Source: Flavobacterium sp. KS-LB2 | GTDB taxonomy: Bacteria; Bacteroidota; Bacteroidia; Flavobacteriales; Flavobacteriaceae | Direction of reading: 5' to 3' | Length of the DNA stretch: 64,000 nt | NCBI RefSeq assembly: GCF_036895565.1 | Contig: NZ_CP145904.1 | Span: 2,232,001 to 2,296,000, forward strand | Shown: one piece after another, positions 35,965 to 45,331 of the stretch | Layout of the letters: every line of letters begins with the position of its first letter | Position numbering within the stretch: position 1 is the stretch's first letter | Program-made: the position numbers and the translations under genes | Notes under the pieces: model-generated | Database searches by the model: none | What the model was told of the DNA's origin: nothing | The model's input: the letters and a program-made list of their open reading frames with translations, nothing else

Positions 35965-36738
35965 ATGTCTAAACTTGCCGCTCAAGATAAATTTTTAGAT
36001 TTATCAGATTATGGAAGACCATTTGGGAAATTTCTAGCCAATACACTAAAAAATACTCGGTTCACTCCCATCCATGTTACCCTACTTTTTGGAGTTTCAG
36101 GATTACTTGCAATTTACTTTATCCTAGAAGGAAGTTATTATTTTGCCGGTTTTTTTATCATTTTAAAATCAATGATCGATGCTGCTGATGGTGAATTGGC
36201 AAGAATAAAAAACACGCCTTCTTACACCGGAAGATACTTAGACAGCGTGTTTGATATCATTCTGAATTTTCTTTTTTTGATGACAATTTGTTACGTTTCA
36301 AAAACATCATTTTGGCTTACTATTTTAGCTTTTATTGGCATCCAATTACAAGGTACTTTATACAATTATTACTATGTTATTTTAAGAAATAAATCAGTAG
36401 GTGGAGATACAACCAGCAAAATTTTCGAATACAAATCCCCTCGTGCTTTACCTGGCGAAACACAAAAATCAGTTGATATTTTATTCCGAATATATACAAT
36501 TGTCTACGGAACTTTTGACAAAATAATCCACACACTTGACCAAGAAGCGTACAAAGTAAAAACGTTTCCAAACTGGTTCATGACGGTACTTTCAATTTAC
36601 GGATTGGGTTTTCAACTATTGATAATTGCCGTAATGCTACCAATGGGTTTAATAGAATATATCATTCCATTTTTCATTATTTACACCGCATTAATTTTTG
36701 TAATTATTGGCATCCGAAAAGTGTTTTTTAAGGCTTAA
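35965..36738 (+). CDS. CDP-alcohol phosphatidyltransferase family protein
   Basis: 257 residues with about six membrane helices. The full family signature is present: Asp72-x2-Asp75-Gly76-x2-Ala79-Arg80-x8-Gly89-x3-Asp93-x3-Asp97, in DAADGELARIKNTPSYTGR and the following YLDSVFD. It transfers a phosphatidyl or similar group from a CDP-alcohol to a second alcohol in the membrane. The second substrate (inositol, glycerol-phosphate, serine or other) cannot be told from the motif. It is monocistronic. Confidence 0.9.
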   Translation: MSKLAAQDKFLDLSDYGRPFGKFLANTLKNTRFTPIHVTLLFGVSGLLAIYFILEGSYYFAGFFIILKSMIDAADGELARIKNTPSYTGRYLDSVFDIILNFLFLMTICYVSKTSFWLTILAFIGIQLQGTLYNYYYVILRNKSVGGDTTSKIFEYKSPRALPGETQKSVDILFRIYTIVYGTFDKIIHTLDQEAYKVKTFPNWFMTVLSIYGLGFQLLIIAVMLPMGLIEYIIPFFIIYTALIFVIIGIRKVFFKA

Positions 36739-36976
36739 AACCTCCATAGATATAATCTATATTAAAAACACAAGTTACACGTTACCATTATTTTAAATAG
36801 GAACACTTACAGTAATTATTCAAGACTTGATTTGATTTATTTTATTAACTAAACTCAAAACAAAACTGAATAATGCAATGGGATTTCGCAACAGTTTCTC
36901 AAAATTATATAATATTTTTGAAGTTTAAAATAGTCAAATTTGTAATCAACAAATAGTAATTTTAAACTTAGATATT

Positions 36977-37159
36977 ATGCCAAATTCAAAAGAGATTGAA
37001 GGAAACTAGAATGAACTAAAAGGCAAACTTAAACAGAAATTTGCCGATTTGACGGATGATAATTTATTATACGATGAAGGAAAAGAAGATGAAATGTGGG
37101 GTAAATTACAACAAAAATTAGGCAAGACAGAAAAAGAAATCAAATCATTATTTGATTAA
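36977..37159 (+). pseudogene. csbD-like gene interrupted by a TAG codon
   Basis: The frame gives MPNSKEIEGN, then TAG (37007-37009), then [18 protein letters not shown] and on to a normal TAA at 37157-37159, 61 codons in all. CsbD-family stress proteins have Trp at this exact place ([14 protein letters not shown]), so TGG has become TAG. The rest is intact, so the change is recent, a sequencing error, or read through. No in-frame start codon follows soon enough to rescue it. CsbD proteins are small, hydrophilic and stress-induced. A near-consensus -7 box CAAATTTG at about 36935-36942 suggests it still has a promoter. Confidence 0.8.
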
Positions 37160-37265
37160 TTTCTAAGTTCTAAACGTACTTAAACTGTTTCAATTGCTAG
37201 CGTCCAATTTTTCCTTTTTAGTTTTTTTTGAATGCGCTTTGAAACAGTTTTTTTATGCTCTAAAA

Positions 37266-38033
37266 CTACCCAATCCACGTCTTAAAATCGGATACTTTTT
37301 CTCTACTCACAATCACCTCTTCCTCTTTATAAGATGGCAAAATAACTTTCAAACGAGAGTTACTGTAGACAACAATTTCTTTGATTGCTTTCAGCGGAAT
37401 TATAAATTTTCTACTGATTCGAAAGAAATCAGCGGGATCTAATTCCTGTTCCAAAAGTTCCAGCGTGCACTCCATTAAATAATTTCTATTGTCAAAAGTA
37501 TGCAAATAGGTTCCTTTATTTTCACTAAAAAAACACTCAATTTCATCGGTAGCAATCACCTTTAAATGTTGGCCTATTTTTACCGTAAATCGTTTTTTAT
37601 AGTTTTTCTCAAATGGATTGGTCAACATCTTTTTAATTTGCTCAAAATCGATTCCAAGGTTTTGAGATTGTAATTCTTGCTTTGGCAAAAGCGACTTGAA
37701 TTTAGCAACTGCAATTTCAAGATCATCTTCGTCAATGGGTTTCAAAAGATAATCGATGCTATTCAATTTGAAAGCACGAAGCGCATATTCATCATAAGCT
37801 GTTGTGAAGATTACGGCACTTTTAATTTCAACTTTCTCGAAAATTTCAAAAGACAATCCATCCGATAATTGAATGTCTAAAAAAATCAAATCCGGATGCT
37901 CATTTGTGGAAAACCAATCAATCGCTTCTGCAACAGAATGCAATAGTACCCCCACTTGAATGTTTAGCTTTTCTAATTTTCGTTGCAGTAATCTTGCTGC
38001 CGGTTTTTCGTCTTCGATTATGATTGTGGTCAT
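37266..38033 (-). CDS. LytTR-family response regulator
   Basis: 255 residues. The receiver domain (1-120) has IIIEDEK, the phospho-acceptor Asp53 in LIFLDIQLSDG and Lys in YLLKPIDE. The C-terminal LytTR DNA-binding domain (~150-255) begins RFTVKIGQHLKVI and includes ADFFRISRKFIIPLKAI. It should be phosphorylated by the histidine kinase encoded upstream on the same strand, with two 2TM proteins between, and then bind promoter repeats. Targets are unknown. Confidence 0.94.
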   Translation of the reverse strand: MTTIIIEDEKPAARLLQRKLEKLNIQVGVLLHSVAEAIDWFSTNEHPDLIFLDIQLSDGLSFEIFEKVEIKSAVIFTTAYDEYALRAFKLNSIDYLLKPIDEDDLEIAVAKFKSLLPKQELQSQNLGIDFEQIKKMLTNPFEKNYKKRFTVKIGQHLKVIATDEIECFFSENKGTYLHTFDNRNYLMECTLELLEQELDPADFFRISRKFIIPLKAIKEIVVYSNSRLKVILPSYKEEEVIVSREKVSDFKTWIG

Positions 38034-38090
38034 TTACTATTGAATCGTTTATTGGGTTGTTTAATTAAATTAGTACTGAATCCTTGGGTT

Positions 38091-38426
38091 TTATTCCCAT
38101 TTTTCACTTTTTTCCTTGTCCATGAATTCCTTTATTTTTTTCTCTTCCCAATTTCTTCCAAAAATAAAATTAGGAATAAAAGTCGAAAGAGCATGTGCTA
38201 ACAATCCAATTCCCCAAAAGAAAGCCGTAAAGAAATTCTCTATTTTAAAATAACTTTCTCCCGCATCTAAATCTCTAAAGTTAATGAATACGATTAGTAA
38301 ATTTACCGTTATATACACTATTAAATGCGTATAAAAACCTTTCAATCGTTTAACTTCCCGTTGGGCGGCTGCGTACTTATCTTCCGGCTGGAATTCTCCA
38401 AACTCAGAATTATTATTTCTTTTCAT
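38091..38426 (-). CDS. 2TM domain-containing protein
   Basis: 111 residues, nearly all 2TM domain: an N-terminal basic helix (AQREVKRLKGFYTHLIVYI), two membrane helices (~32-48 and ~65-88) and the family tail WEEKKIKEFMDKEKSEKWE. The function is unknown. It is one of three homologous 2TM domains encoded within 2.1 kb of a LytS/LytTR operon; the others are the next gene and the C-terminus of the kinase. Confidence 0.88.
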   Translation of the reverse strand: MKRNNNSEFGEFQPEDKYAAAQREVKRLKGFYTHLIVYITVNLLIVFINFRDLDAGESYFKIENFFTAFFWGIGLLAHALSTFIPNFIFGRNWEEKKIKEFMDKEKSEKWE

Positions 38427-38486
38427 TTTGATGTTATTATGTATTTATTATTAAAACAAATTCTATTTTGAGATAAAACTACAGCA

Positions 38487-38792
38487 TTAAGTCCAATTGT
38501 CTTTTCTTAAATTTTCCTTATCCATGAACTCTTTGATTTTTTGCTGCTCCCAATTTTCTCCAAAAAACGGCATATAGTTAAAGACTTTCATACCATGAAA
38601 AATCACTCCAATTCCCCACCCCAACATAGGCCAAAAAAACCATAAATGCTCCGGAGATGTTACTAAATTTATTACTAGGAGAGCAATATTAAAGACAATA
38701 TAGGCTGTCAAGTTCCCGTAGAACCCTTTAATTTCTTCCACTTGTTTTTTCGCTTTATAATAGCGTTCATCATTTTTATAAGTATTTTCCAT
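38487..38792 (-). CDS. 2TM domain-containing protein
   Basis: 101 residues with the same layout as the neighbour: DERYYKAKKQVEEIKGFYG, two membrane helices, and WEQQKIKEFMDKENLRKDN. It lies between the kinase (44-base gap) and the second 2TM gene (60-base gap). The three copies probably arose by local duplication. It may form a membrane complex with the kinase, which carries the same domain; that is inference. Confidence 0.88.
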   Translation of the reverse strand: MENTYKNDERYYKAKKQVEEIKGFYGNLTAYIVFNIALLVINLVTSPEHLWFFWPMLGWGIGVIFHGMKVFNYMPFFGENWEQQKIKEFMDKENLRKDNWT

Positions 38793-38836
38793 GATTTTTT
38801 ATTTAAATTTTTAAGCGTTTAAAATTCATTTGATTT

Positions 38837-40171
38837 CTATTTCCAAGTTTGTCTTTGCTCATCTTTGCGCAAAATCTCTTGGATTTTTCTTTCTTCCCAA
38901 TTCGAACTGTAACCAAAAACCTTGAAAGCATGCATCGTTAATCCAAATCCCCAACCGGCTGCAGAAAACCAAAACCATTGAAAATGTGGCGAAAACGTTA
39001 AATTAATAAAGATTAAAAACGGAATTACGCAACAATAAGAAATCAAGTTTGTGTAAAATCCTTTAAGTGCATCCACTCTTTTTTTGGCGTTGTAATACGC
39101 ACTATTTTCGTTAATATTTGAAGTTGTTTCCATAACTGTAATTTGTTTTGTCAAAAGCGGTATTTTGACTGTGAATGTTTTCTCATTTTGTACAATCAAG
39201 ACTTTCCTGTTCGTTATGATTGCATATCTGTTGACAATATTTTGCAACCCAACACCTTGTCTTTCCTGTAAAACTTCTTTCTTCTGATAATCATTTTGAA
39301 TGGCTAAATAATCGCCTTCCACATAAATTCTAATATGCAAAGGCCTTTGCTCACTAACCACATTGTGTTTAACGGTATTCTCCAATAAAAGCTGCAAAGA
39401 AAGTGGTACTACTTTGGCTTCGGCCGAAATGATAGTTGTTGGCAATTCATAAAACAAGCTGTTCTCAAAACGCATTTTCAATAAATTCATATATGTTTTG
39501 GCGAAAGCTAATTCTTCTTCAACAGAAACCAGTTCTTTGTCTTTTTGTTCTAATACATAACGGTAAATTTTTGATAGTGAAATTGTAAATCGCTGTGCAT
39601 TATCTGGATTTTCTTCGATCAAAGAACTCAATACATTCAAACTATTAAACAAAAAATGAGGATCAATTTGATTTTTTAAACTCTCAAACTTAGCGTTAGC
39701 GGTTCCCGCTATAATTTTTTGCTCTTTGACTTTGTTCTCATTATAAGCCTTGTAGAAAGCAATGGCGTGTACTGACAACGTCACAAAAAAAGTAATTATG
39801 ATCGACGCTAAATAATTCGAAGGCTTTTCGTTTGCTAAAAAGTTTTCAAAAGAGTTATTACCGTAAACTACTTCTTCAAAAACATGCAGTAAAAAAATCA
39901 CTGCTAATGAGACTCCAAAAGAACCTATAAAACCCGTTACCAATCTTTTAATTGAAAATCGATCTACAAAAAAGGCATCTAATTTTACAAAAAGCAACGC
40001 ATTAGCTCCATAAAGGGAAAACGTGTACAATGCTGTAAAGAAAAAATGTACCAAAAGCCTCTTGTCAAAATGAATTTCACTACCCATAATCACATTAATA
40101 ACTTCAATTACAATAAATATAATCAGGGTTAGTTTTATTACTTTTTGAAGTTGTTTGTATAGTATATTCAT
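38837..40171 (-). CDS. LytS-type sensor histidine kinase with C-terminal 2TM domain
   Basis: 444 residues. Four N-terminal membrane helices lie in ~1-140, then a His-kinase domain with the phosphorylated histidine in NQIDPHFLFNSLNVL (His172) and a HATPase region (LLLENTVKHNVV, GVGLQNIVNRY). Residues ~353-444 are a 2TM domain with WEERKIQEILRK. It begins at an internal ATG (39133, METTSN) that resembles the start of the neighbouring free-standing 2TM protein, which suggests gene fusion. It heads the operon with two 2TM genes and the LytTR regulator. Confidence 0.9.
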   Translation of the reverse strand: MNILYKQLQKVIKLTLIIFIVIEVINVIMGSEIHFDKRLLVHFFFTALYTFSLYGANALLFVKLDAFFVDRFSIKRLVTGFIGSFGVSLAVIFLLHVFEEVVYGNNSFENFLANEKPSNYLASIIITFFVTLSVHAIAFYKAYNENKVKEQKIIAGTANAKFESLKNQIDPHFLFNSLNVLSSLIEENPDNAQRFTISLSKIYRYVLEQKDKELVSVEEELAFAKTYMNLLKMRFENSLFYELPTTIISAEAKVVPLSLQLLLENTVKHNVVSEQRPLHIRIYVEGDYLAIQNDYQKKEVLQERQGVGLQNIVNRYAIITNRKVLIVQNEKTFTVKIPLLTKQITVMETTSNINENSAYYNAKKRVDALKGFYTNLISYCCVIPFLIFINLTFSPHFQWFWFSAAGWGFGLTMHAFKVFGYSSNWEERKIQEILRKDEQRQTWK

Positions 40172-40219
40172 TTCTTTGCTGTTTATTCCGATGCTACAAT
40201 CCAGAAAAAAAAAATTCTC

Positions 40220-40840
40220 TTATTTACAATTTTTTTGTGCTGCTAAAGCTCTGTCCAATCCCCATTTTGGAGAGAAAGGTGTTTCCGGTCTAAAAGTAGC
40301 AAAAAGTCCAATAGCTTTTTCAATTTGCACACACATTGGTTTAGTGTCTGTACCCCAAAATTTAGCACCGCCTATTTCAAATTCGGCTTTGCCAAAAACA
40401 ACTCTTGGATTTTCTGGAGCAATTGCTTCTGCTTTTCCGTACAATTCCATAACCGTTCCAGATAATTTTTGTCCGTTTGTCATTGGATCAAAAGCAATCC
40501 AAGCGGTGTGAATCATAGCTTGTATAACTAATAATTCGGCATTACTTGGATTTTTATCCATTTCAATATTCAATGCGTTTTGTGCTTTCGAAAGCAATAA
40601 ATTCATTTGCTCTTTATCTTTTGTTCTAAAAGCAGTCGTCGTATTTACTAATGCCACGTAATAATTAGGCAACCAACTTGTTTTTTCCGCAGCAGCAATT
40701 CTTTCAAATAAATCCGAAGCTTCGGTGTTTTTTCCTTCGCCCCATAACTGGAAGGCTTTTCCCATTCCTTGCTCAAATTGCCCTTGAGCAGATACTAAAC
40801 TACAGATAAAAAATACGATTGTGGTGATAACTTTTGTCAT
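40220..40840 (-). CDS. Secreted TPR-like protein of unknown function
   Basis: 206 residues. A signal peptide (MTKVITTIVFFICSLVSAQG) indicates export to the periplasm or outside. The mature part is helical with TPR-like spacing (AFQLWGEGKNTEASDLFERI, AELLVIQAMIHTAW) and ends FSPKWGLDRALAAQKNCK. I do not recognise a named family beyond a conserved Bacteroidota hypothetical. It lies 48 bases before the histidine kinase start on the same strand and could be co-transcribed with the kinase operon. Confidence 0.8.
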   Translation of the reverse strand: MTKVITTIVFFICSLVSAQGQFEQGMGKAFQLWGEGKNTEASDLFERIAAAEKTSWLPNYYVALVNTTTAFRTKDKEQMNLLLSKAQNALNIEMDKNPSNAELLVIQAMIHTAWIAFDPMTNGQKLSGTVMELYGKAEAIAPENPRVVFGKAEFEIGGAKFWGTDTKPMCVQIEKAIGLFATFRPETPFSPKWGLDRALAAQKNCK

Positions 40841-40987
40841 GATTTCTTGGTTTTAAATGGTTATTTTTTTGATGATTGAAACGTTGTGTTATTTATACTT
40901 CAAAAGTATCTCAGTTTATATTGGTATAAAATTTAAAAATACTGAACTGTCAATTTTGAAGGATGAATTGTGATTAAGTTGAAAGTC

Positions 40988-43192
40988 TTAAAGATTTCTC
41001 AACTGATTGTCTTTTTTATCGTTGCTGATGGTCCAAAAGAATCCTACAAAGAAAAAACGATCAGCAGTAGGTATAATTTCTTTTCTCTTGTAAAAACCTG
41101 TATTATCTGGATTGTTAGCATATTCATAACCAAATACATTCTGAGAACCTAAAACATTAGAAACTGAGAAGTACAAAATCTTTTGTTGGCTCAATAAATA
41201 CGCCCAATTGAAACTTAAACTGTTGTACGATTTAGTTTTTCCATTCATAAATTTCGTTTCGTTAGGATTGTTATATGGTCGTCCTGAACTGTAGGAATTC
41301 GTAAAACCTATTTGAGATTTCCAGTCGTTTATCCAGTATTTCGTAACGATAGACAAGCTGTGATCTGCAACAAAACTTGGTGTGACTTGGGAACTGAAAT
41401 TTTTATAATCTCTTTCCGTATCGATGTACGAATAGGAAACCCAATATTCTAAGTTTTTAATTGATTTTCCATCTCTCCAAAACAAATCCAAACCTTTCGC
41501 ATAACCCGAACCAGAATTATTGTAAATGGAATTGTACGCTGCCATTTTAGTGTCAAATTTCACTAAATTACTGTAGTATTTATAATAGGTTTCTGCACGA
41601 AACGTTTTTCCATTTTTATTGTATTGGAAATTCAAAATGTAATGTGAAGCTTTTTCACTTTCAAACTGATTGTTGTTAGAATACTTAATATATTCATCGT
41701 TTGGAGTTTGGGTAAAATCGCCATAAGCAAATGAAAACTGACTGTTTTTAGCCATTTTATACGCAAATGAAATTCGGGGAGAAATAGCGGTTTCGTTCAG
41801 CAAATCATTATTTGAAGCCCTTATTCCAACTTTTGCGGCCCACTTTTTAGAGAAGAAAATATCAGCTTCGGTATAAATAGCTGCAATGTTCGAATCGTAC
41901 CCATTGGTGAAAACCGAACCTGAATTTTCGTTGAAATCTTCCTTAAATTGAGTCACAAAATAATCCGCTCCAAAGGAAAGTTTCAATCGGTCAGAAAAGC
42001 TTTTTTTTAATTTTAATTTCAAATGGGCCGCATTTTCATCATTCGCCACTTTATCTGAATCTAAATTTATTTTGTTGTTGCTGTAGCCATAACTCAATCC
42101 AGAAGTAATTTGCCAATTGTTACCAAAAACGCCTTTGTAAGACGAATTCAAATAGAAATTATTGTTATTCAAATCAACTCTGATTTTCTCCGCTGAATTG
42201 ATGCTTTCCTGATTAATATCAAATTTTGAAGAGTCAAAAGCAGCGTACACTTTCAAAATCCCATTATTGAAGTTATAGCGATACACCGTTTCTCCAGACA
42301 ACGATTGAAAAGGACTATTCCAATCCACGTTTTGAGAAATTACGGCTTGATAAGGAGCTAAATTAATATAATTCGCATTGACGCTCAGTGAACTTTTTTT
42401 CCATTTTTGAGTGTTCCCAATACCCAATCCTACAGTCATTAAAGAAATTTCCGTCTTATTTTGGTCTGGGTCATCTTGTGTATTCAACAATAAAACACTA
42501 GATAACGCTTCGCCATATTCCGCTGAATATCCACCTGTAGAAAAAGAAATTCCGCTGAACAGAAAAGGAGAAAACCTACCTCGTGTAGGCAAATTATTTG
42601 TGGTTGCGCCATACGGTTGCGCTACCCGAATGCCATCTACAAAAGTCTGTGTTTCATTGGCCTCGCCGCCACGAACAAACAATCGCCCGTCCTCGCCTAC
42701 CGTTTGTGTTCCTGGCAACGTTTGCAAAGCCGCAATAATATTCCCCGCAGAACCAGCTGTAGTCACAATATCCAATGGTTTTAGCATCGAAACTCTGGCT
42801 TTGTCGCCCGCTTCTAATGTTCCAGCTGTAATCACAACTGCATCAAGCGAAGTCACGCTTTCTCGTAGTTTGATGGTTTTATTTTGAAAATTAGCTACAT
42901 CAATTATCGTTTTTGAAGTTTCATAAATCAAGAAACTCACTACTAATGTTTGATTGCCCGCGGTTGTAGTCGTAAAACTAAAACTTCCTGTTTCAGTAGT
43001 GGACGAACCATCATAAGTTCCTTCGATAAAAACATTTGCCCCCGAAACGGGTTTCCCTTTTTCATCTACTACTTTTCCTGAAATCGTATTTTGCGAAAAA
43101 ATAGTCAAGTTGAAGAATAAAATGGCAAAAGTAAAAATCGATTTAAGAATTTTCTTTGAATGATTTGATAGTTCTACACGTCTTGGTTTCAT
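40988..43192 (-). CDS. TonB-dependent outer membrane receptor
   Basis: 734 residues from MKPRRVELSNHSKK; an in-frame ATG 36 bases upstream is unlikely because a -7-like box (GATATTTG) lies between the two. Order: signal peptide ending IFSQ, carboxypeptidase-regulatory-like domain (TISGKVVDEKGKPVSGANV), plug domain (TLPGTQTVGEDGRLFVRGGE), then a 22-strand barrel. It imports a ligand across the outer membrane with TonB energy. No SusD-like partner is adjacent, so it is not a typical polysaccharide utilisation pair; the ligand is unknown. Confidence 0.92.
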   Translation of the reverse strand: MKPRRVELSNHSKKILKSIFTFAILFFNLTIFSQNTISGKVVDEKGKPVSGANVFIEGTYDGSSTTETGSFSFTTTTAGNQTLVVSFLIYETSKTIIDVANFQNKTIKLRESVTSLDAVVITAGTLEAGDKARVSMLKPLDIVTTAGSAGNIIAALQTLPGTQTVGEDGRLFVRGGEANETQTFVDGIRVAQPYGATTNNLPTRGRFSPFLFSGISFSTGGYSAEYGEALSSVLLLNTQDDPDQNKTEISLMTVGLGIGNTQKWKKSSLSVNANYINLAPYQAVISQNVDWNSPFQSLSGETVYRYNFNNGILKVYAAFDSSKFDINQESINSAEKIRVDLNNNNFYLNSSYKGVFGNNWQITSGLSYGYSNNKINLDSDKVANDENAAHLKLKLKKSFSDRLKLSFGADYFVTQFKEDFNENSGSVFTNGYDSNIAAIYTEADIFFSKKWAAKVGIRASNNDLLNETAISPRISFAYKMAKNSQFSFAYGDFTQTPNDEYIKYSNNNQFESEKASHYILNFQYNKNGKTFRAETYYKYYSNLVKFDTKMAAYNSIYNNSGSGYAKGLDLFWRDGKSIKNLEYWVSYSYIDTERDYKNFSSQVTPSFVADHSLSIVTKYWINDWKSQIGFTNSYSSGRPYNNPNETKFMNGKTKSYNSLSFNWAYLLSQQKILYFSVSNVLGSQNVFGYEYANNPDNTGFYKRKEIIPTADRFFFVGFFWTISNDKKDNQLRNL

Positions 43193-43369
43193 GATATTTG
43201 ATTTTGATGAAGCAAATATCTCCCGCAAAAATCAGAACCAGAAAAAGTTATTACTGAACTGTTGAAATTACAGGATGAGTTGTTTTACACTATCCATTTC
43301 GAATTTGAATCCTACATTTTTTATATTATAATGAAAACCTTAAATTTGTGTACAATCAAATCTAAAAAG

Positions 43370-43828
43370 ATGAAAAAATCAATAATATTCCTTTTACTGT
43401 TCTCTTTTAGTACTGCACTATTTTCTCAGGAAACTGCATCTACATTTGATGAAAAATTAGCAAAATCGCTACAAGCAGATGATTACGGAATGAAACAATA
43501 TGTTTTTTGTTTACTAAAAACAGGAAGCAACACTAACGCTACCAAAGAAGAAACTCAAAAACTATTTGAAGGTCATATGAATAACATCAATCGATTAGCC
43601 AAAGAAGGAAAACTGGTTGTAGCAGGGCCTTTTATGAAAAATGATAAAAATTATCGAGGGATTTATATTTTTAATGCTAGCAGTCTCGAAGAAGCGAAAA
43701 CATTTGTGGCGACAGACCCTGCGGTGCAATCGAAACTTTTAGAAGCGGAACTGACGCTGTGGTACGGAAGTGCAGCATTGCAAGAAACACTGAAAATTCA
43801 TTATAAAGTAGCAAAAATTAAAATGTAA
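43370..43828 (+). CDS. Secreted YciI-family protein
   Basis: 152 residues from MKKSIIFLLLFSFSTALFS, a clear signal peptide. A longer frame from 43262 is rejected because a consensus -7 box TAAATTTG (43341-43348) lies inside it. The mature part is a YCII domain: MKQYVFCLLKTGSNTNA, EGHMNNINRLAKEGKLVVAG, YRGIYIFNASSLEEAKTFV and DPAVQSKLLEAELTLWYG, with the conserved histidine. YciI proteins are ferredoxin-like and usually cytoplasmic; an exported form is less usual. Activity is unknown. Confidence 0.87.
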   Translation: MKKSIIFLLLFSFSTALFSQETASTFDEKLAKSLQADDYGMKQYVFCLLKTGSNTNATKEETQKLFEGHMNNINRLAKEGKLVVAGPFMKNDKNYRGIYIFNASSLEEAKTFVATDPAVQSKLLEAELTLWYGSAALQETLKIHYKVAKIKM

Positions 43829-43870
43829 TAGCAAAAAATACCTTCTTGCTTTGCTCCAATTAAAAAAACT

Positions 43871-44428
43871 ATGATAACCGAAAAAGAAAAAATGATTGCC
43901 GGAGAATATTATTTAGCAGGCGATCCTGTTTTAGTAAAAGACCGTCGAAGAGCTAAAAACTTACTTCACCGATTGAATGTCACAGAATATCGAATGACCA
44001 AGAAAGCGAAGGAAATTATAAAAGAACTGATTCCTAATGCAGGAGCGAATCTTTATATTGAACCGCCATTTCATTGTGATTACGGATACAATATCAGTTG
44101 TGGCAAAAATGTTTATTTTAATGTAAACTGTGTTGTTTTAGATTGTGCCAAAGTCACTATTGGTTCTAATGTTTTTTTTGCACCGGGAGTACAATTGTAT
44201 ACCGCCACACACCCGCTGGATGCTGAATTGAGAAAAACCTTGGAAAACGCCTTAACCATAACCATCGGTAATGATTGCTGGATTGGCGGAAATTCAGTTA
44301 TTTGTCCGGGTATTACCATTGGAAATGGCTGTGTCATTGGTACTGGTTCAGTAGTTACCAAAGACATTCCTGACAATTCATTGGCGGTTGGAAATCCGGC
44401 AAAAGTGATTCGGAAATTGAATGAATGA
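43871..44428 (+). CDS. maa: Sugar O-acetyltransferase, maltose acetyltransferase type
   Basis: 185 residues. The N-terminal helix-rich part (MIAGEYYLAGDPVLVKDRRRA) is the Maa domain. It is followed by left-handed beta-helix repeats, with catalytic histidine in YTATHPLDAELR and the CoA-binding loop WIGGNSVICPGITIGNG. It transfers acetyl from acetyl-CoA to a sugar hydroxyl in the cytoplasm. The length matches Maa/NodL/LacA. The acceptor is not certain from sequence. Confidence 0.92.
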   Translation: MITEKEKMIAGEYYLAGDPVLVKDRRRAKNLLHRLNVTEYRMTKKAKEIIKELIPNAGANLYIEPPFHCDYGYNISCGKNVYFNVNCVVLDCAKVTIGSNVFFAPGVQLYTATHPLDAELRKTLENALTITIGNDCWIGGNSVICPGITIGNGCVIGTGSVVTKDIPDNSLAVGNPAKVIRKLNE

Positions 44429-44499
44429 TGAATATTGGAATTGCAATTTCTCAAAACTAAATTTCCCTATCTTTGTTATAATAACTTAAACAAATCATA

Positions 44500-44895
44500 A
44501 TGAAACATCTAAAAACATTTTTAGTCTTGGCACTTATCGTTGTCGCAAACTCTGTTTCGGCACAATCTACTTTTGATAAGTGGCCTGCCATAAAAGAATT
44601 TCACGAAGTAATGTCGCAAACTTTCCATCCAGCAGAAGAAGGAAATCTGGCTCCAATAAAAGCACGTTCGGAAGAAATGATGAACAAAGCAGCGATGTTA
44701 TTAAAATCAGATATTCCAACAGAATTTAGAACAAACGCTATTTTAGCTTCAGCGGAACGACTGCAACTTAAAAGCAAAGCACTTCACAAATTAGTAAAGT
44801 CAAATGGAACTGATGCCGAAATTGTGAAATCAATTACGGATTTGCACGACACTTTTCATGAAATTGTAGGACTTTGCTCTGACACAAAAAAATAA
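44500..44895 (+). CDS. Small secreted hypothetical protein
   Basis: 131 residues. A signal peptide (MKHLKTFLVLALIVVANSVSAQ) precedes an all-helical domain with scattered methionines and histidines (FHEVMSQTFHPAEEGN, LHDTFHEIVGLC). The pattern resembles four-helix-bundle proteins, possibly metal or haem binding, but no clear motif is complete. A -7 box TATCTTTG (44468-44475) lies 24 bases before the ATG and a strong terminator follows, so it is a single-gene unit. Confidence 0.8.
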   Translation: MKHLKTFLVLALIVVANSVSAQSTFDKWPAIKEFHEVMSQTFHPAEEGNLAPIKARSEEMMNKAAMLLKSDIPTEFRTNAILASAERLQLKSKALHKLVKSNGTDAEIVKSITDLHDTFHEIVGLCSDTKK

Positions 44896-44901
44896 AAACC
44901 T

Positions 44902-44930
44902 AAAGCCTAATCAACCGATTAGGCTTTTTT
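44902..44930 (+). terminator. Terminator after the small secreted protein gene
   Basis: An 11-base-pair stem AAAGCCTAATC / GATTAGGCTTT with an AACC loop, followed by a T run. It ends 12 bases before the next start codon. Confidence 0.9.
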
Positions 44931-44941
44931 GAACAACAGCC

Positions 44942-45331
44942 ATGCTTGAACTCAATAAAATCCACCACATTGCCATTATTTGTTCCGATTATCAGAAATC
45001 TAAAACGTTCTATACAACTATTTTAGGGCTTACAATTATTCATGAAATTTATCGCGAAGAAAGACAATCGTATAAACTAGATTTGGCGCTTAACGGAGAA
45101 TATGTGATTGAATTATTCTCATTTCCAAACCCGCCACAACGACCTTCAAAGCCAGAAGCAACGGGGTTACGCCATTTAGCTTTTGAAGTTAACAACATTC
45201 AACTAACCCGCGATTTTTTAATCAATCAAAATATAACTTCAGAGGAAATTCGTATTGATGAGTACACTAAAAAACGTTTTTTCTTTATTGCAGATCCAGA
45301 TGATTTACCGGTAGAGTTTTATGAAAAATAA
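44942..45331 (+). CDS. VOC-family (glyoxalase-like) protein, YaeR type
   Basis: 129 residues with two beta-alpha-beta-beta-beta halves. IHHIAIICSDYQKSKTFYT supplies the first metal-ligand histidine, YVIELFSFPNPP a glutamate, GLRHLAFEV the second histidine and PDDLPVEFYE the final glutamate. These four ligands match glyoxalase I-like metalloenzymes. YaeR and its relatives have no settled substrate. The short 12-base distance from the preceding terminator leaves little room for a promoter, so transcription may read through. Confidence 0.9.
   Translation: MLELNKIHHIAIICSDYQKSKTFYTTILGLTIIHEIYREERQSYKLDLALNGEYVIELFSFPNPPQRPSKPEATGLRHLAFEVNNIQLTRDFLINQNITSEEIRIDEYTKKRFFFIADPDDLPVEFYEK

Noticed and set aside
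42411..42887. 158-codon plus-strand frame opposite the TonB receptor
   Set aside because: Antisense to the plug domain of the receptor; no start signals or recognisable protein features.
43193..43228. Longer start for the TonB-dependent receptor
   Set aside because: A -7-like box lies within the extension and the signal peptide follows the second ATG.
43262..43369. Longer start for the YciI protein
   Set aside because: A consensus -7 box TAAATTTG lies inside the extension, and the signal peptide begins at 43370.
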